In this document: one piece after another, positions 7,998 to 17,063 of the stretch
Numbering within the stretch: the stretch's first letter is position 1
How the letters are laid out: each line of letters begins with the position of its first letter
The notes under the pieces: model-generated
What the model was told of the DNA's origin: nothing
Databases searched by the model: none
The model's input: the letters and a program-made list of their open reading frames with translations, nothing else
Position numbers and translations under genes: made by a program
Assembly: GCA_020025955.1 (NCBI GenBank)
Contig: JAHHRF010000005.1
Coordinates: 10,846-74,845 of the forward strand
Reading direction: 5' to 3'
DNA: 64,000 bases
Source: Sutterella sp.
GTDB taxonomy: Bacteria; Pseudomonadota; Gammaproteobacteria; Burkholderiales; Burkholderiaceae_F

Positions 7998-10900
7998 TTA
8001 ATACGTTAAGCGCAGATCCGATACTGTCGGAATTGCCAAGAGTTCACTCATTAGTGCCTCAATGTCTTTCACCACAAACGTGGGCGTTACCGCACCGCGA
8101 AGGCGTTCATGCTTCACGGTGACACGAACGGCTACCCCCATGCCAGAGCCCGCCGAGTGTGCTTGCAAACTCTTCTGAAGGGCATCCAAGTCCCCCTTGT
8201 CCGCCGAACCATCGAGCACCAAGTCCAAACAGAGAGCGCGTGCCGCGCGATAGCGGTCTAAAGTGAGAATGCTTTGTACGGAAATCGAGGATTGTTCACG
8301 GGCCTTGTTATAGCGAATCTGAGCCGTCACACAAAGCACACTGTCAACGGCGATATCACGACGGTATTTGTCGTAGGTCTCATTAAAGAGCGTCACTTCC
8401 GTGGAGGCCGTGCCGTCATCGAGCATCACCGCTAACATCCAACCGCGCTTGGTCTGAATCGACCGCACATCAGTGACGACCCCGGCAAACTTCACCGTTG
8501 CCGGACGCTTCGTGTCACTAGCGCGTTCCGCTTGAGCATTCACCGAGGCAATGCTCACACCCCCGAAGTCCTTTAATTCCTCACGGTAAAGCTCATACAT
8601 GTGGCCACTCATCCAAAGGCCCAGTACCGCTTTTTCTTCCTTGAGTTTTTTGCTTTCGGTCCAAGCAGGAGCAGGACGCCAGCTCACAATGCGCTCAGGC
8701 GTGCCTTCGTCGCCCCCAAAGAGAGAGTCTTGACCCACGCTCGCGGCAACGGTTTGCCCCGCGGTAATCGCTTGCGCGACGTTCCCAAAGAGTTTCCCGC
8801 GATTCTTGTCCAGCGAATCAAAGCACCCTGCACGAATCAACCCTTCTAAGACGCGCGAGGAGAGCCCCGAGACGCGTGCCGTCAAGTCAAAGATATCCAG
8901 GAAGGGACCACCCTCTTTTCGTGCTGCCATGATGGCTTCCGCTTGTTGGTGCCCCATGCCTTTAATGCCCCCCAACCCAAATCGAATGTGCTGGGTATCC
9001 TGGGGCGTAAAGTACCAATCCGACTGATTAATGTCGGGCGGGAGCACCGTCACGCCATTACGCACGGTGTCATCAATCAGCAATTTAATCTTGTCCGACT
9101 GATCCATCACCATACAAAGGTTAGCCGCCATAAAGGCAGCAGTATGGTGCGTCTTCATGTAAGCCGTCTGATAGGCCACATAGGAGTAGGCTGCCGCGTG
9201 CGACTTATTAAAGCCGTAGCCCGCAAACTTTTCCATCAAGTCAAAGATGGCGTTAGCCACCTTCGGCTCCACGTTGCGTTCGCCGGCACCCTTGATGAAG
9301 ATTTCACGCTGACGGTGCATTTCTTCGACTTGCTTCTTACCCATGGCACGACGCAATAAGTCTGCGCCCCCCAGGGTATAGCCCGCCACCACCTGCGCGA
9401 CTCGCATCACCTGTTCCTGATAGACCATAATCCCGTAGGTTTCCGCCAAAACGGGCTCCATACGAGGATCTAAATAGACCACCTTTTCGCGACCAAACTT
9501 ACGTTCAATAAAGCTGGGGATCTGGTCCATCGGACCCGGACGGTACAACGCGTTCAGGGCCACCAAGTCTTCCAGGCGGTCAGGTTTTGCTTTTTGAAGC
9601 TGCGAGCGCATGCCCGAGGATTCAAACTGGAAAATCGCCGCGGTATTCCCGTCTTGGAAGGTCTTGTAGGTCTCCGCATCATCCGTTGGGATACGCTCGA
9701 GCGAAAAGTCCATGCCAGGATTCAAAAGGTCCACGTACTCTTTGGCCTTTTGCAAAATCGAGAGCGTCGTCAGCCCTAAGAAGTCGAACTTCACCAGGCC
9801 CGCTTCTTCCACGTCTTTTTTGTCAAATTGACTCACCGTGTTCTCAGGGGCCCCGTCCGCGTTATAGAGGGGACAGAAATCGGTGAGCTTCCCTGGCGCA
9901 ATCAACACGCCCCCCGCATGCATCCCGAGGTTTCGCGTCAAGCCTTCTAAGGGCAAGGATTTTTCATACACCTCTTGGTATTGAGGGTCGCGCTCAATGG
10001 CTTCCTTAAATTCAGGAAGCTCTTCCATGGCCGACTTCAAGGTGTAGGGTTTCCCAGGCACCATGGGGATGAGTTTCGAGAGGGCATCCGCCTTCCCGAA
10101 GGGCACATCCAGCACACGACAGACGTCACGCAATACGGCCTTGGCCCCTAAGGTCCCAAAGGTCGCAATCTGACTCACAGCCTCCACGCCATAGGTCTCT
10201 TTCACGTACTCAATCGTGCGGTCGCGATTGTACTGACAAAAGTCAATATCAAAGTCAGGCATCGAGACGCGCTCTGGGTTCAAGAAACGTTCGAAAAGGA
10301 GGTCAAAACGTAACGGATCCAAGTCCGTAATCCCTAAGCTGTACGCCACCAAGGAACCAGCCCCCGAGCCTCGCCCTGGGCCCACCGGCACGCCATGGGT
10401 CTTAGACCAATTGATAAAGTCCTGAACGATAAGAAAGTACCCCGGGAACTCCATCTTCTTGATGGTATCGAGCTCGTACTGGAGGCGCGTCATGTATTGC
10501 GGACGCTTTTCGTCACGCTCGGCCTCATCGGGGTACAAGAACGCTAAACGCTTTTCAAGCCCCTCAATGGAGAGGTGCTCCATGTAGTCGTCCAGGCTCA
10601 TCCCTTCCGGCGTCGGGAAGTGAGGTAATTGGGGCTTAGAGAGCACCCCATCCAAATTGCAACGCTTGGCAATTTCCACGCTATTGGCGAGCGCCGACGG
10701 AATGTCAGCAAACAACGCCAACATTTCTTCTTCCGTCTTTAAATACTGTTCAGGGGTCACGTTTTTCGCACGACGCGGGTCGCTCATGCGATAGCCCCCG
10801 GCAATACAGCAACGAATTTCGTGGGCTTCAAAATCCTCAGGGTGCAAGAACTGCACCGGGTGCGTGGCCACAACGGGCAAGCCCTTTTTTTGGGCCATAT

Positions 10901-11465
10901 GCGCGACAAAGTAATTATTCACTTCGTCATGGGCGTGGCCACTGCGTTGCACTTCAAGATAGAGGCGCCCAGGGAAGCACGAGGCGTAAAAGTCGACCGC
11001 CTCTTCGGCTAAGCGTTCCAAGTCATTGACGACCAAACGCGTGATTTTCCCCGTGGGACCCCCAGTGAGCGCAATAAGCCCTTCCGTGGCGCCCGGTTCC
11101 GTTAACCAGTCTTCGTCAATCTGACCGTGAAACTGGTCATTGGGATCCAACCACGCACGCGTCAAGAGTTCACTTAACGATAAGAACCCTTGGTGGTTCA
11201 TACAGAAAAAGGCCAAGGAGTCTGGCTTATCCGGGATGCTCTTATTGCGCACACGGATATCACACCCCAAGATGGGTTTCACCCCAGCTTTTAAGGCATG
11301 CGTATAAAAGCGCAAGCCCCCAAAGACATTCATCTTATCGGTCACGCCAAAGGCGGGCATCCCGAGTTCTCGACTTCGACCAATCGCATCATCCACACGG
11401 ATAATGCTGTCGTCGACGGAAAACTCCGTGTGCATTCGAAGATGAATAAATTGTGGCTCCGCCAT
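7998..11465 (-). CDS. dnaE: DNA polymerase III alpha subunit
   Basis: This is the replicative polymerase catalytic subunit, 1155 residues, the usual length for DnaE. The N-terminal PHP domain begins 'FIHLRMHTEFSVDD'. The palm carries the catalytic acidic motif 'MPDFDIDFC' near residue 402 and 'GPGRGSGAGSLVAY' just before it. A likely beta-clamp binding peptide, QDSLFG, lies near residue 912, followed by an OB-fold region ('KFAGVVTDVRSIQTKRGWMLAV'). The AGGAG site upstream of 11465 supports the start. It stands alone, reading away from the apbE gene. Proofreading epsilon and the clamp are not in this window. Confidence 0.98.
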   Translation of the reverse strand: MAEPQFIHLRMHTEFSVDDSIIRVDDAIGRSRELGMPAFGVTDKMNVFGGLRFYTHALKAGVKPILGCDIRVRNKSIPDKPDSLAFFCMNHQGFLSLSELLTRAWLDPNDQFHGQIDEDWLTEPGATEGLIALTGGPTGKITRLVVNDLERLAEEAVDFYASCFPGRLYLEVQRSGHAHDEVNNYFVAHMAQKKGLPVVATHPVQFLHPEDFEAHEIRCCIAGGYRMSDPRRAKNVTPEQYLKTEEEMLALFADIPSALANSVEIAKRCNLDGVLSKPQLPHFPTPEGMSLDDYMEHLSIEGLEKRLAFLYPDEAERDEKRPQYMTRLQYELDTIKKMEFPGYFLIVQDFINWSKTHGVPVGPGRGSGAGSLVAYSLGITDLDPLRFDLLFERFLNPERVSMPDFDIDFCQYNRDRTIEYVKETYGVEAVSQIATFGTLGAKAVLRDVCRVLDVPFGKADALSKLIPMVPGKPYTLKSAMEELPEFKEAIERDPQYQEVYEKSLPLEGLTRNLGMHAGGVLIAPGKLTDFCPLYNADGAPENTVSQFDKKDVEEAGLVKFDFLGLTTLSILQKAKEYVDLLNPGMDFSLERIPTDDAETYKTFQDGNTAAIFQFESSGMRSQLQKAKPDRLEDLVALNALYRPGPMDQIPSFIERKFGREKVVYLDPRMEPVLAETYGIMVYQEQVMRVAQVVAGYTLGGADLLRRAMGKKQVEEMHRQREIFIKGAGERNVEPKVANAIFDLMEKFAGYGFNKSHAAAYSYVAYQTAYMKTHHTAAFMAANLCMVMDQSDKIKLLIDDTVRNGVTVLPPDINQSDWYFTPQDTQHIRFGLGGIKGMGHQQAEAIMAARKEGGPFLDIFDLTARVSGLSSRVLEGLIRAGCFDSLDKNRGKLFGNVAQAITAGQTVAASVGQDSLFGGDEGTPERIVSWRPAPAWTESKKLKEEKAVLGLWMSGHMYELYREELKDFGGVSIASVNAQAERASDTKRPATVKFAGVVTDVRSIQTKRGWMLAVMLDDGTASTEVTLFNETYDKYRRDIAVDSVLCVTAQIRYNKAREQSSISVQSILTLDRYRAARALCLDLVLDGSADKGDLDALQKSLQAHSAGSGMGVAVRVTVKHERLRGAVTPTFVVKDIEALMSELLAIPTVSDLRLTY

Positions 11466-11560
11466 GTTGGACTCCTCTGTTTAACCCCCAAAGCTTACCT
11501 GATTGTGAGCGTGCTTTGGTAGGAAGCGACGTGCACTCGACGCCCTCAGCCTCACAAAAC

Positions 11561-11591
11561 GAAAAAGGTCGACTCGAGTCCGACCTTTTTC
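11561..11591 (-). terminator. Terminator between apbE and dnaE
   Basis: The hairpin GAAAAAGGTCG / CGACCTTTTTC has a GC-rich, self-complementary loop region and serves the end of apbE on the minus strand. Confidence 0.75.
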
Positions 11592-11632
11592 TTCGTGAAA
11601 AGCCCTGATGGGATAAGGGTTTAGCACGTATC

Positions 11633-12745
11633 TTACTTAACAACCGTCACGTGGAGGTCGTCGCGCACAAAGCGAACGAACGGCTCAGCAGGTGCGGTCA
11701 AAACGACCGTTTTCATATCGGTTTTCATTAAAACCGCCTTCACCTGAGGATGGTCCTTCAACCACTGCAGTGCCCCCTCCCAGCCCATGGCAAAAAGGGC
11801 TGTACACCAGGCATCAGCAAAGGTGCCGTCAGGCGAGAGAATCGTCACGGAGGCCACTTCAGAGTGCACAGGGCGCCCCGTCACAGCACTCAGAATATGC
11901 GCATAACGCTTACCGTCGACTTCAATAAAGCGCTCATAGGCGCCTGAGGTCACTAAGCTTTCGTTGGCGCCTTGCACCACAGCAAAATACTCACCGCGAG
12001 TGGAATCGGGGACTTGTAGCCCCACGCGCCACGGGGCGTTAGCGGGTTTCGTGCCAATCAAAACGACGTTGCCGCCTAAGTCCAAAAAGCCCGAGGTTAA
12101 GCCCGCCGCCGTGAGTTTGTCGGCCAACGCTGTACCGATATAGCCTTTGGCGATACCGCCCAAGTCAATGCTTTGCCCCGGAGCAATACGCATCCACCAG
12201 TCCTTGCCTTCTTTCTTGATGTCGACTTTGGAGTCGTCCACCAACGAGACGGCCTTCGCAATGGCCTCGTCAGACGGGACCTGTTTGCCCCCAAAGCCAA
12301 TTTTCCAGACGTTCACAATCGGGCCAATCATGGGTTGGAAAACGCCATGACTCTCGCGCGCGATGTCGAGCGCGCGTTGGGTAAGCTGCGCCACTTCTTC
12401 GGGCACTTTGACCCATTGACCGGCTTTGTCATTGACCGTTTGTAAGGGGGAGGCATGATGAACGGAGAACAGGTTGTCGTAGTCCACGATCCCACGATCG
12501 AGAATCTCGACAAAACGCGTCGCGTCTTCAGGCTTTTCTACATAGAGCTGCGCCTGAATAAAGGTGCCCATGTTCATGGTGCTCCAATGCACCGCGTAAC
12601 TCGCTTGAGGCGCTTCGACGGTGGGCGTCTCAACCGAGGCGCTCGACGCCATTGACCACGCAGGGCTCATCACGCCCAGGGCCAAACTACCGAGCGCTAA
12701 AACACTCGTCAGCCCATGGCGCCAAATCGTTTGTTCTTGTTTCAT
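11633..12745 (-). CDS. apbE: FAD:protein FMN transferase
   Basis: The enzyme attaches FMN covalently to threonine or serine of exported flavoproteins. Its 370 residues begin with a Sec-type signal (about 34 residues, hydrophobic core VLALGSLALGVM), so the enzyme is periplasmic. ApbE motifs visible are 'MGTFIQAQLYV', 'DLGGIAKGYIGTALAD', 'SGFLDLGGNVVLIG' and 'HILSAVTGRPV', plus 'FADAWCTALFAMG' near the C-terminus. AAGGG precedes the ATG. It lies 93 bases downstream of a minimal FMN-binding protein gene on the same strand, which is its most likely substrate. Hairpins flank both genes, so they may also be separately transcribed. Confidence 0.94.
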   Translation of the reverse strand: MKQEQTIWRHGLTSVLALGSLALGVMSPAWSMASSASVETPTVEAPQASYAVHWSTMNMGTFIQAQLYVEKPEDATRFVEILDRGIVDYDNLFSVHHASPLQTVNDKAGQWVKVPEEVAQLTQRALDIARESHGVFQPMIGPIVNVWKIGFGGKQVPSDEAIAKAVSLVDDSKVDIKKEGKDWWMRIAPGQSIDLGGIAKGYIGTALADKLTAAGLTSGFLDLGGNVVLIGTKPANAPWRVGLQVPDSTRGEYFAVVQGANESLVTSGAYERFIEVDGKRYAHILSAVTGRPVHSEVASVTILSPDGTFADAWCTALFAMGWEGALQWLKDHPQVKAVLMKTDMKTVVLTAPAEPFVRFVRDDLHVTVVK

Positions 12746-12778
12746 CCCTTTCCCTTTCTAGTTAGGCTCAACCTAAAT

Positions 12779-12804
12779 AAAAAGGGAGCCGAAGCTCCCT
12801 TTTT
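12779..12804 (-). terminator. Terminator after the FMN-binding protein gene
   Basis: The perfect stem AAAAAGGGAGC / GCTCCCTTTTT with a CGAA tetraloop works on either strand. It probably makes the upstream small gene far more abundant than apbE. Confidence 0.8.
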
Positions 12805-12838
12805 GTCATCTGCGCAAAGCGCACACTAACCTAGCCGA

Positions 12839-13165
12839 TTACTGGGCCTTGGCGAGCGCGTCGTTCACAGCAGCGATGATGCCCTTGCTGGAGAGGGAAG
12901 CGCCACCGACAACGTCAACACCTTCGGTGCCGTTGTGCTTGATGATTTCAGGCAAGAGACCCTGTTCGGCCACAGCGAAAATCATCGGGGTTTCGCCCTG
13001 AGCGAGCACCTTAACGTCAGCAACCTTGCTGTCAGCAACGGTCACGGCAACCTTAATCGTGGATTCACGACCCTTGCCTTCACCTTCGTAGGTGCCGTCC
13101 TTGTAAGCGTGAGCAGCGCCAGCAGCGAACATAGCAGCGCAAGCAACAACGAGTAACTTCTTCAT
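12839..13165 (-). CDS. Minimal periplasmic FMN-binding protein
   Basis: This 108-residue protein has a clear signal peptide (MKKLLVVACAAMFAAGAAHA) and a single FMN-bind domain. The probable flavinylation site is 'DVVGGASLSS' at about residues 84-93, matching the D-x-x-x-G-A-(S/T) pattern of domains modified by ApbE; serine 90 would carry the FMN. 'YEGEGKGRESTIKVAVTV' is the typical domain start. It has GAGGAT before the ATG. It could work as a small extracytosolic electron carrier for a flavin-based respiratory chain. No membrane reductase partner lies beside it; partners, if any, are elsewhere. Confidence 0.85.
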   Translation of the reverse strand: MKKLLVVACAAMFAAGAAHAYKDGTYEGEGKGRESTIKVAVTVADSKVADVKVLAQGETPMIFAVAEQGLLPEIIKHNGTEGVDVVGGASLSSKGIIAAVNDALAKAQ

Positions 13166-13364
13166 GATTTGATCCTCACTTAAATCTTGATTTTTGGTCA
13201 GATTGGATAAAGGTCACGGCTCAGAAAACCAAGCGCTATTTATCCAAACGCCACATAGTAATCATAAAGCTTAGGAGGATTCCCCCGAAGCCTCATGCTT
13301 TTGGGCTAGAAAATAATAGCACAGTCGAGAAAAATTTCTCAGCAATCCCGACGCGGTTTCACGC

Positions 13365-13403
13365 GTCCACACGAAACAAAGCGTTGAGTCGCTCCGTGTG
13401 GAC
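13365..13403 (-). terminator. Long hairpin downstream of glnS, possible terminator
   Basis: The stem GTCCACACG / CGTGTGGAC encloses a 21-base loop right after the glnS stop. No T run follows on the minus strand, so it may be an RNA-stabilising or Rho-assisted end instead. Confidence 0.35.
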
Positions 13404-13417
13404 GGGTTCGCTTAGGC

Positions 13418-15484
13418 TTACTTACCCCAGCTGTCGCGCAAGCCAACGGCTAAGTTAAAGACCGGCTTTTCAGACGTATGATCGACACGATCCGTCACAA
13501 AATAGCCCGTGCGTTCGAACTGGAACTTGGTATCGGGCGCTGCCTGGGCCGCCATCGGCTCCACAAAGCCCGAGAGCACCGTCTTCGAATTGGGGGTCAA
13601 ACGCTCAAGGTAATCCCCTTCCCCTTCGTCCGGGTGCGGCACCGCAAAGAGTCGGTCGTAAACGCGCAATTCCGCGGGCACAGCCGTCTTGGCATCCAAC
13701 CAATGAATCGTGGCCTTGGTCTTCACGCTCATCGAGCCTTCGGTACCCGACTTGGTCTCAGGGAGGTACTGCGCATGAACCGCAATCACCTTGCCATTTT
13801 CATCCTTATCGAACCCGGTGGGCACGATCACGTAGCCATAGCGCAAGCGCACGGGCTTAGCGGGCGAGCCGTCAGCCGGCACCGTTAAGCGACGGAACCC
13901 CTTAGGCGGCACTTCAGCGAAGTCCGTTTCTTCAATCCAGAGTTCACGCGAGAAGCTCACATCACGCTGGCCCATTTCAGGCTTCTGCGGATGGTTGTCG
14001 GCCACCAAGGTTTCGCTCTCACCTTCAGGGTAGTTGTCGATGATGAGCTTTAAGGGCTTCATCACCGCCGTGCGACGATGAGCCTTGGCTTCTAAGTCTT
14101 CACGTAAGCACTGCTCTAAGAGCGAGTAGTCAATCCAACCGCCCGAGACCTTCGAGATCCCGCAGCGTTCAGCAAAGGTCTGAAGCGCTTCCGGGGTGTA
14201 GCCACGGCGACGCAACCCCACGATGGTCGGCATACGCGGATCATCCCAACCGTCGACGTAACCACCCTGAACGAGGTTGATGAGCTTACGCTTACTCACT
14301 ACCACATAGGTCAAATTCAAACGGTTGAATTCGTACTGGTGCGAAAGCAAGAAGAAGTTCGGACGAACCACCGTTAAGGCCGCCTGCATTAAAGGCGTAA
14401 AGTGGGTCGGCGCCGAGAGGATCGTTTCTAAGACTGCCTTGACGTCTGCTTCAGGGAGCACCTCAGGCAGGGTTTCGCCCCACGAGGCAAAGCGATCGCG
14501 AAGGGCCACTTCTTCAGCGGCATGGCCGAGCTTGGAGCGCGCCGCGAACGCCGCACGCACGAAGGTTTCAGCACGATCATCACGCCCTGCCAACATCGCT
14601 TCTAAAACGTCACAGGCTTCCTTAAACTGCGGGGCACGCAAAACGGGCACCACACGTTCCAGGGCCCAATCGTAGAACGCACGCTGGTCTTCGAATTCCA
14701 AGGTGCAAATCGAGTGGGTAATATTCTCGAGGGTATCCTCAATCGGGTGCGCAAAGGTGTACATCGGATAGATGCACCACTTGTTACCCGTTGCATGGTG
14801 TTCGGCGAAACGAATGCGATAGATCGCCGGGTCACGCAAATTCATGTTGGGGCTAGCCATGTCAATCTTGGCACGCACCACCATGGAGCCTTCCGGATGC
14901 TTGCCATCACGCATTTCGCGGAATAAGCGCAAGCTTTCTTCGGCCGGACGATCACGGAACGGGGAATTCTTCCCCGGCTCACGCAACGTACCACGCATTT
15001 CGCGCATCTGCTCCGGCGTCTGTTCGTCGACGTAGGCGTAGCCTTCCTTGATCAAATGCTCAGCAAACAAGTACATCCAATCAAAGTAGGAGCTCGCAAA
15101 GTAGAGGTTCGTATCGTTGCCGAACTTCCAATCAAAGCCCAACCACGAGACGCTATCCAAAATGCCGTCGACGTATTCCTGATTTTCTTTTTCAGGGTTC
15201 GTATCGTCAAAGCGCATGTGGCAAGCGCCACCGTAATCACGCGCCAAGGAGAAATTCAAGCAAATGCTCTTGGCATGACCAATGTGCAAGTAGCCATTGG
15301 GTTCAGGCGGGAAACGCGTACGGATCTTCGCCATATCCGTTTGACCGGCCGCCTGTTCCGAATACGGGGCGGGATGGCCGCACCACAAACGGGGCTCAAC
15401 AGCACCCGTCTTGAGATCGTCTTCGATCTGAGTACGAATAAAGTTAGTCACCTGAGCGACAGGAGTTTCCTTCTCGGAGGTCAT
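13418..15484 (-). CDS. glnS: Glutaminyl-tRNA synthetase with a large insertion
   Basis: The class I synthetase charges tRNA-Gln. Motifs seen are 'RFPPEPNGYLHIGHAKS' (HIGH at about residues 67-70), 'MRFDDTNPEKE', 'HPIEDTLENITHSICTLEF' and 'VSKRKL' (the KMSKS equivalent, about residues 396-400). The protein is 688 residues, clearly longer than the roughly 550 of E. coli. Most of the excess is an insertion of about 98 residues (282-379, bases 14348-14641) between 'YDWALERV' and 'HQYEFNRLNL', segments that are nearly adjacent in E. coli. A smaller insertion sits before RFPPEPNG. I chose the ATG at 15484 because it aligns with E. coli; a TTG lies six codons upstream. Confidence 0.96.
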   Translation of the reverse strand: MTSEKETPVAQVTNFIRTQIEDDLKTGAVEPRLWCGHPAPYSEQAAGQTDMAKIRTRFPPEPNGYLHIGHAKSICLNFSLARDYGGACHMRFDDTNPEKENQEYVDGILDSVSWLGFDWKFGNDTNLYFASSYFDWMYLFAEHLIKEGYAYVDEQTPEQMREMRGTLREPGKNSPFRDRPAEESLRLFREMRDGKHPEGSMVVRAKIDMASPNMNLRDPAIYRIRFAEHHATGNKWCIYPMYTFAHPIEDTLENITHSICTLEFEDQRAFYDWALERVVPVLRAPQFKEACDVLEAMLAGRDDRAETFVRAAFAARSKLGHAAEEVALRDRFASWGETLPEVLPEADVKAVLETILSAPTHFTPLMQAALTVVRPNFFLLSHQYEFNRLNLTYVVVSKRKLINLVQGGYVDGWDDPRMPTIVGLRRRGYTPEALQTFAERCGISKVSGGWIDYSLLEQCLREDLEAKAHRRTAVMKPLKLIIDNYPEGESETLVADNHPQKPEMGQRDVSFSRELWIEETDFAEVPPKGFRRLTVPADGSPAKPVRLRYGYVIVPTGFDKDENGKVIAVHAQYLPETKSGTEGSMSVKTKATIHWLDAKTAVPAELRVYDRLFAVPHPDEGEGDYLERLTPNSKTVLSGFVEPMAAQAAPDTKFQFERTGYFVTDRVDHTSEKPVFNLAVGLRDSWGK

Positions 15485-15577
15485 TGAACGTTCCACACTC
15501 AAAATAAGTTAAATAAAAAATCTTTTATATTGTACGTGATTCAACACTTAAAACCATGGCTTACGAGTTGAATCCCC

Positions 15578-17053
15578 TTAGGCAAAATCAATCTGATTAC
15601 TCAGCCTTTCGCCCCATTCGTAGAGCGAACCAATCAGTTCATCTTTCCCATCGTCGTCCCCCATCTCAAAGAGCTTTTCCTGAGCAACGTCGATTTCTTC
15701 GTTAAAGCGGTTTAATCGTCCCGACTCAATTAACGTGTCACGGCAGTATTGCATCCACTGAGCACGCTCTTCATCAGACAGGTGTTCCGGCCAATTGCGC
15801 GCCAAGTAGCGAGGGAGCATGGCCGTTAAGCGCTCGTCGTCAAAATTAACCTTGCCTGCACGCACCGCTTCAAATAAGCGTTCGGCATCTTGGTTAGCGA
15901 CCCAGGCGGCCAATTTAGCGTCCTCATTCGACAAGAACGCGTCATACAACGCCTCTTCCGCACTCTCTGCGGGCGCAAAGGCATTATTGGCTTCCCACTC
16001 TTCACGAATAACATCCGCCACGCGGTCACGCACGTCTAATAAGCGTTGGTAGTGTTCGCGCGCCACGTCAAGGTTGGTTCCCATCGCGACCGCACGCTCA
16101 GCACTCAACACCCCTAAGGTGCCACAGATAAAGGGGGCCTCATTGAGTTTAATCTTCGTAATGGGTAAACGCGTCACCCCAGCGGCTTCACATTCCGAAC
16201 GGGAACGAAGTCGTTGGCGAATCTCTTCGTGACTAAGCGTTAAGAGTTGCGAAGGATCCTCTTTTAAATTCCATAACAACACTTCATTGGGGGTGGCACC
16301 CGCCCCAATCACCCCCACGATACCGTGATAGTGATTAGCGATCCCTAACTTGGGCGAAATCCAGAGCGCTGGCCCCTTATCCAATTCCGCCATCACACTC
16401 TTTTTGTCACGGCGATTAAAGGCCCACTGCCACAAACGAGGTTCCGTCGTCGCAATGTGTTTCGCTAACGCCATCGTGGCGTACGCATCCGACGACGCAT
16501 CATGCGCCTTCTGGTGACCAATCCCATTGGTTTTCGTTAAGACTTCCAGCTTAAAGACGGGGCGCACTTTACCCGAGCGCGCATCTTCCACATAGGTCCA
16601 CGTCAAGGAGCCGTTGTCGCCACGCAAAACCCAGAGAGCTACCACTAAGGGATAGATATCCCAACGGGAGCAGCCATTACGCCAAACATGGTCGTAGGGG
16701 GGAAGGAAATTGCGCCAGAACAAGAAGCGATTGACGTTATCGTCAAAGCCAATGGTGTTGTAGCCCACGCTCACGGTATTAGGGGTATTTAAGCGCTCAA
16801 AAATCATGCGAGCAAAGTCGGCTTCAACCATCCCCTTTTCTTCGCACTCTTGAGGGGTAATCCCCGTGATGAGACAACTCTCAACCGAAGGGAGCACGTC
16901 TTGAGCCGGACGGTCATACAACACATCGGCCTCGCCTAAGGGTTCAAAATCCATCGTCGAGCGAACCCCAGCAAACTGCGCTGGGCGATCGCGCCCGGGT
17001 TTTAAACCAAAAGTTTCGTAGTCGTACCAATAAAACGTAGGCGCCACAGTCAT
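15578..17053 (-). CDS. sbcB: Exodeoxyribonuclease I
   Basis: This 3'-5' single-strand DNA exonuclease acts in recombination and mismatch repair. The 491-residue protein begins with the DEDD exonuclease motif I 'YWYDYETFGLKPGRDRPAQFAGVR'. It continues with 'LITGITPQE', 'VGYNTIGFDDNVNRFLFWRNF' and 'NGIGHQKAHDASSDAYATMALAK' (the H-x4-D motif). The C-terminal SH3-like and helical parts follow the E. coli layout. AAGGAA precedes the start. It lies 10 bases after the RNase G gene and is probably co-transcribed with it. Confidence 0.95.
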   Translation of the reverse strand: MTVAPTFYWYDYETFGLKPGRDRPAQFAGVRSTMDFEPLGEADVLYDRPAQDVLPSVESCLITGITPQECEEKGMVEADFARMIFERLNTPNTVSVGYNTIGFDDNVNRFLFWRNFLPPYDHVWRNGCSRWDIYPLVVALWVLRGDNGSLTWTYVEDARSGKVRPVFKLEVLTKTNGIGHQKAHDASSDAYATMALAKHIATTEPRLWQWAFNRRDKKSVMAELDKGPALWISPKLGIANHYHGIVGVIGAGATPNEVLLWNLKEDPSQLLTLSHEEIRQRLRSRSECEAAGVTRLPITKIKLNEAPFICGTLGVLSAERAVAMGTNLDVAREHYQRLLDVRDRVADVIREEWEANNAFAPAESAEEALYDAFLSNEDAKLAAWVANQDAERLFEAVRAGKVNFDDERLTAMLPRYLARNWPEHLSDEERAQWMQYCRDTLIESGRLNRFNEEIDVAQEKLFEMGDDDGKDELIGSLYEWGERLSNQIDFA

Positions 17054-17063
17054 TCTTGTTCCT

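Noticed and set aside
14325..14675. Plus-strand reading frame opposite the glnS insertion
   Set aside because: It is antisense to a frame that continues without interruption into conserved GlnRS sequence; residue composition is Arg/Ser/Ala-rich as expected for a shadow frame.
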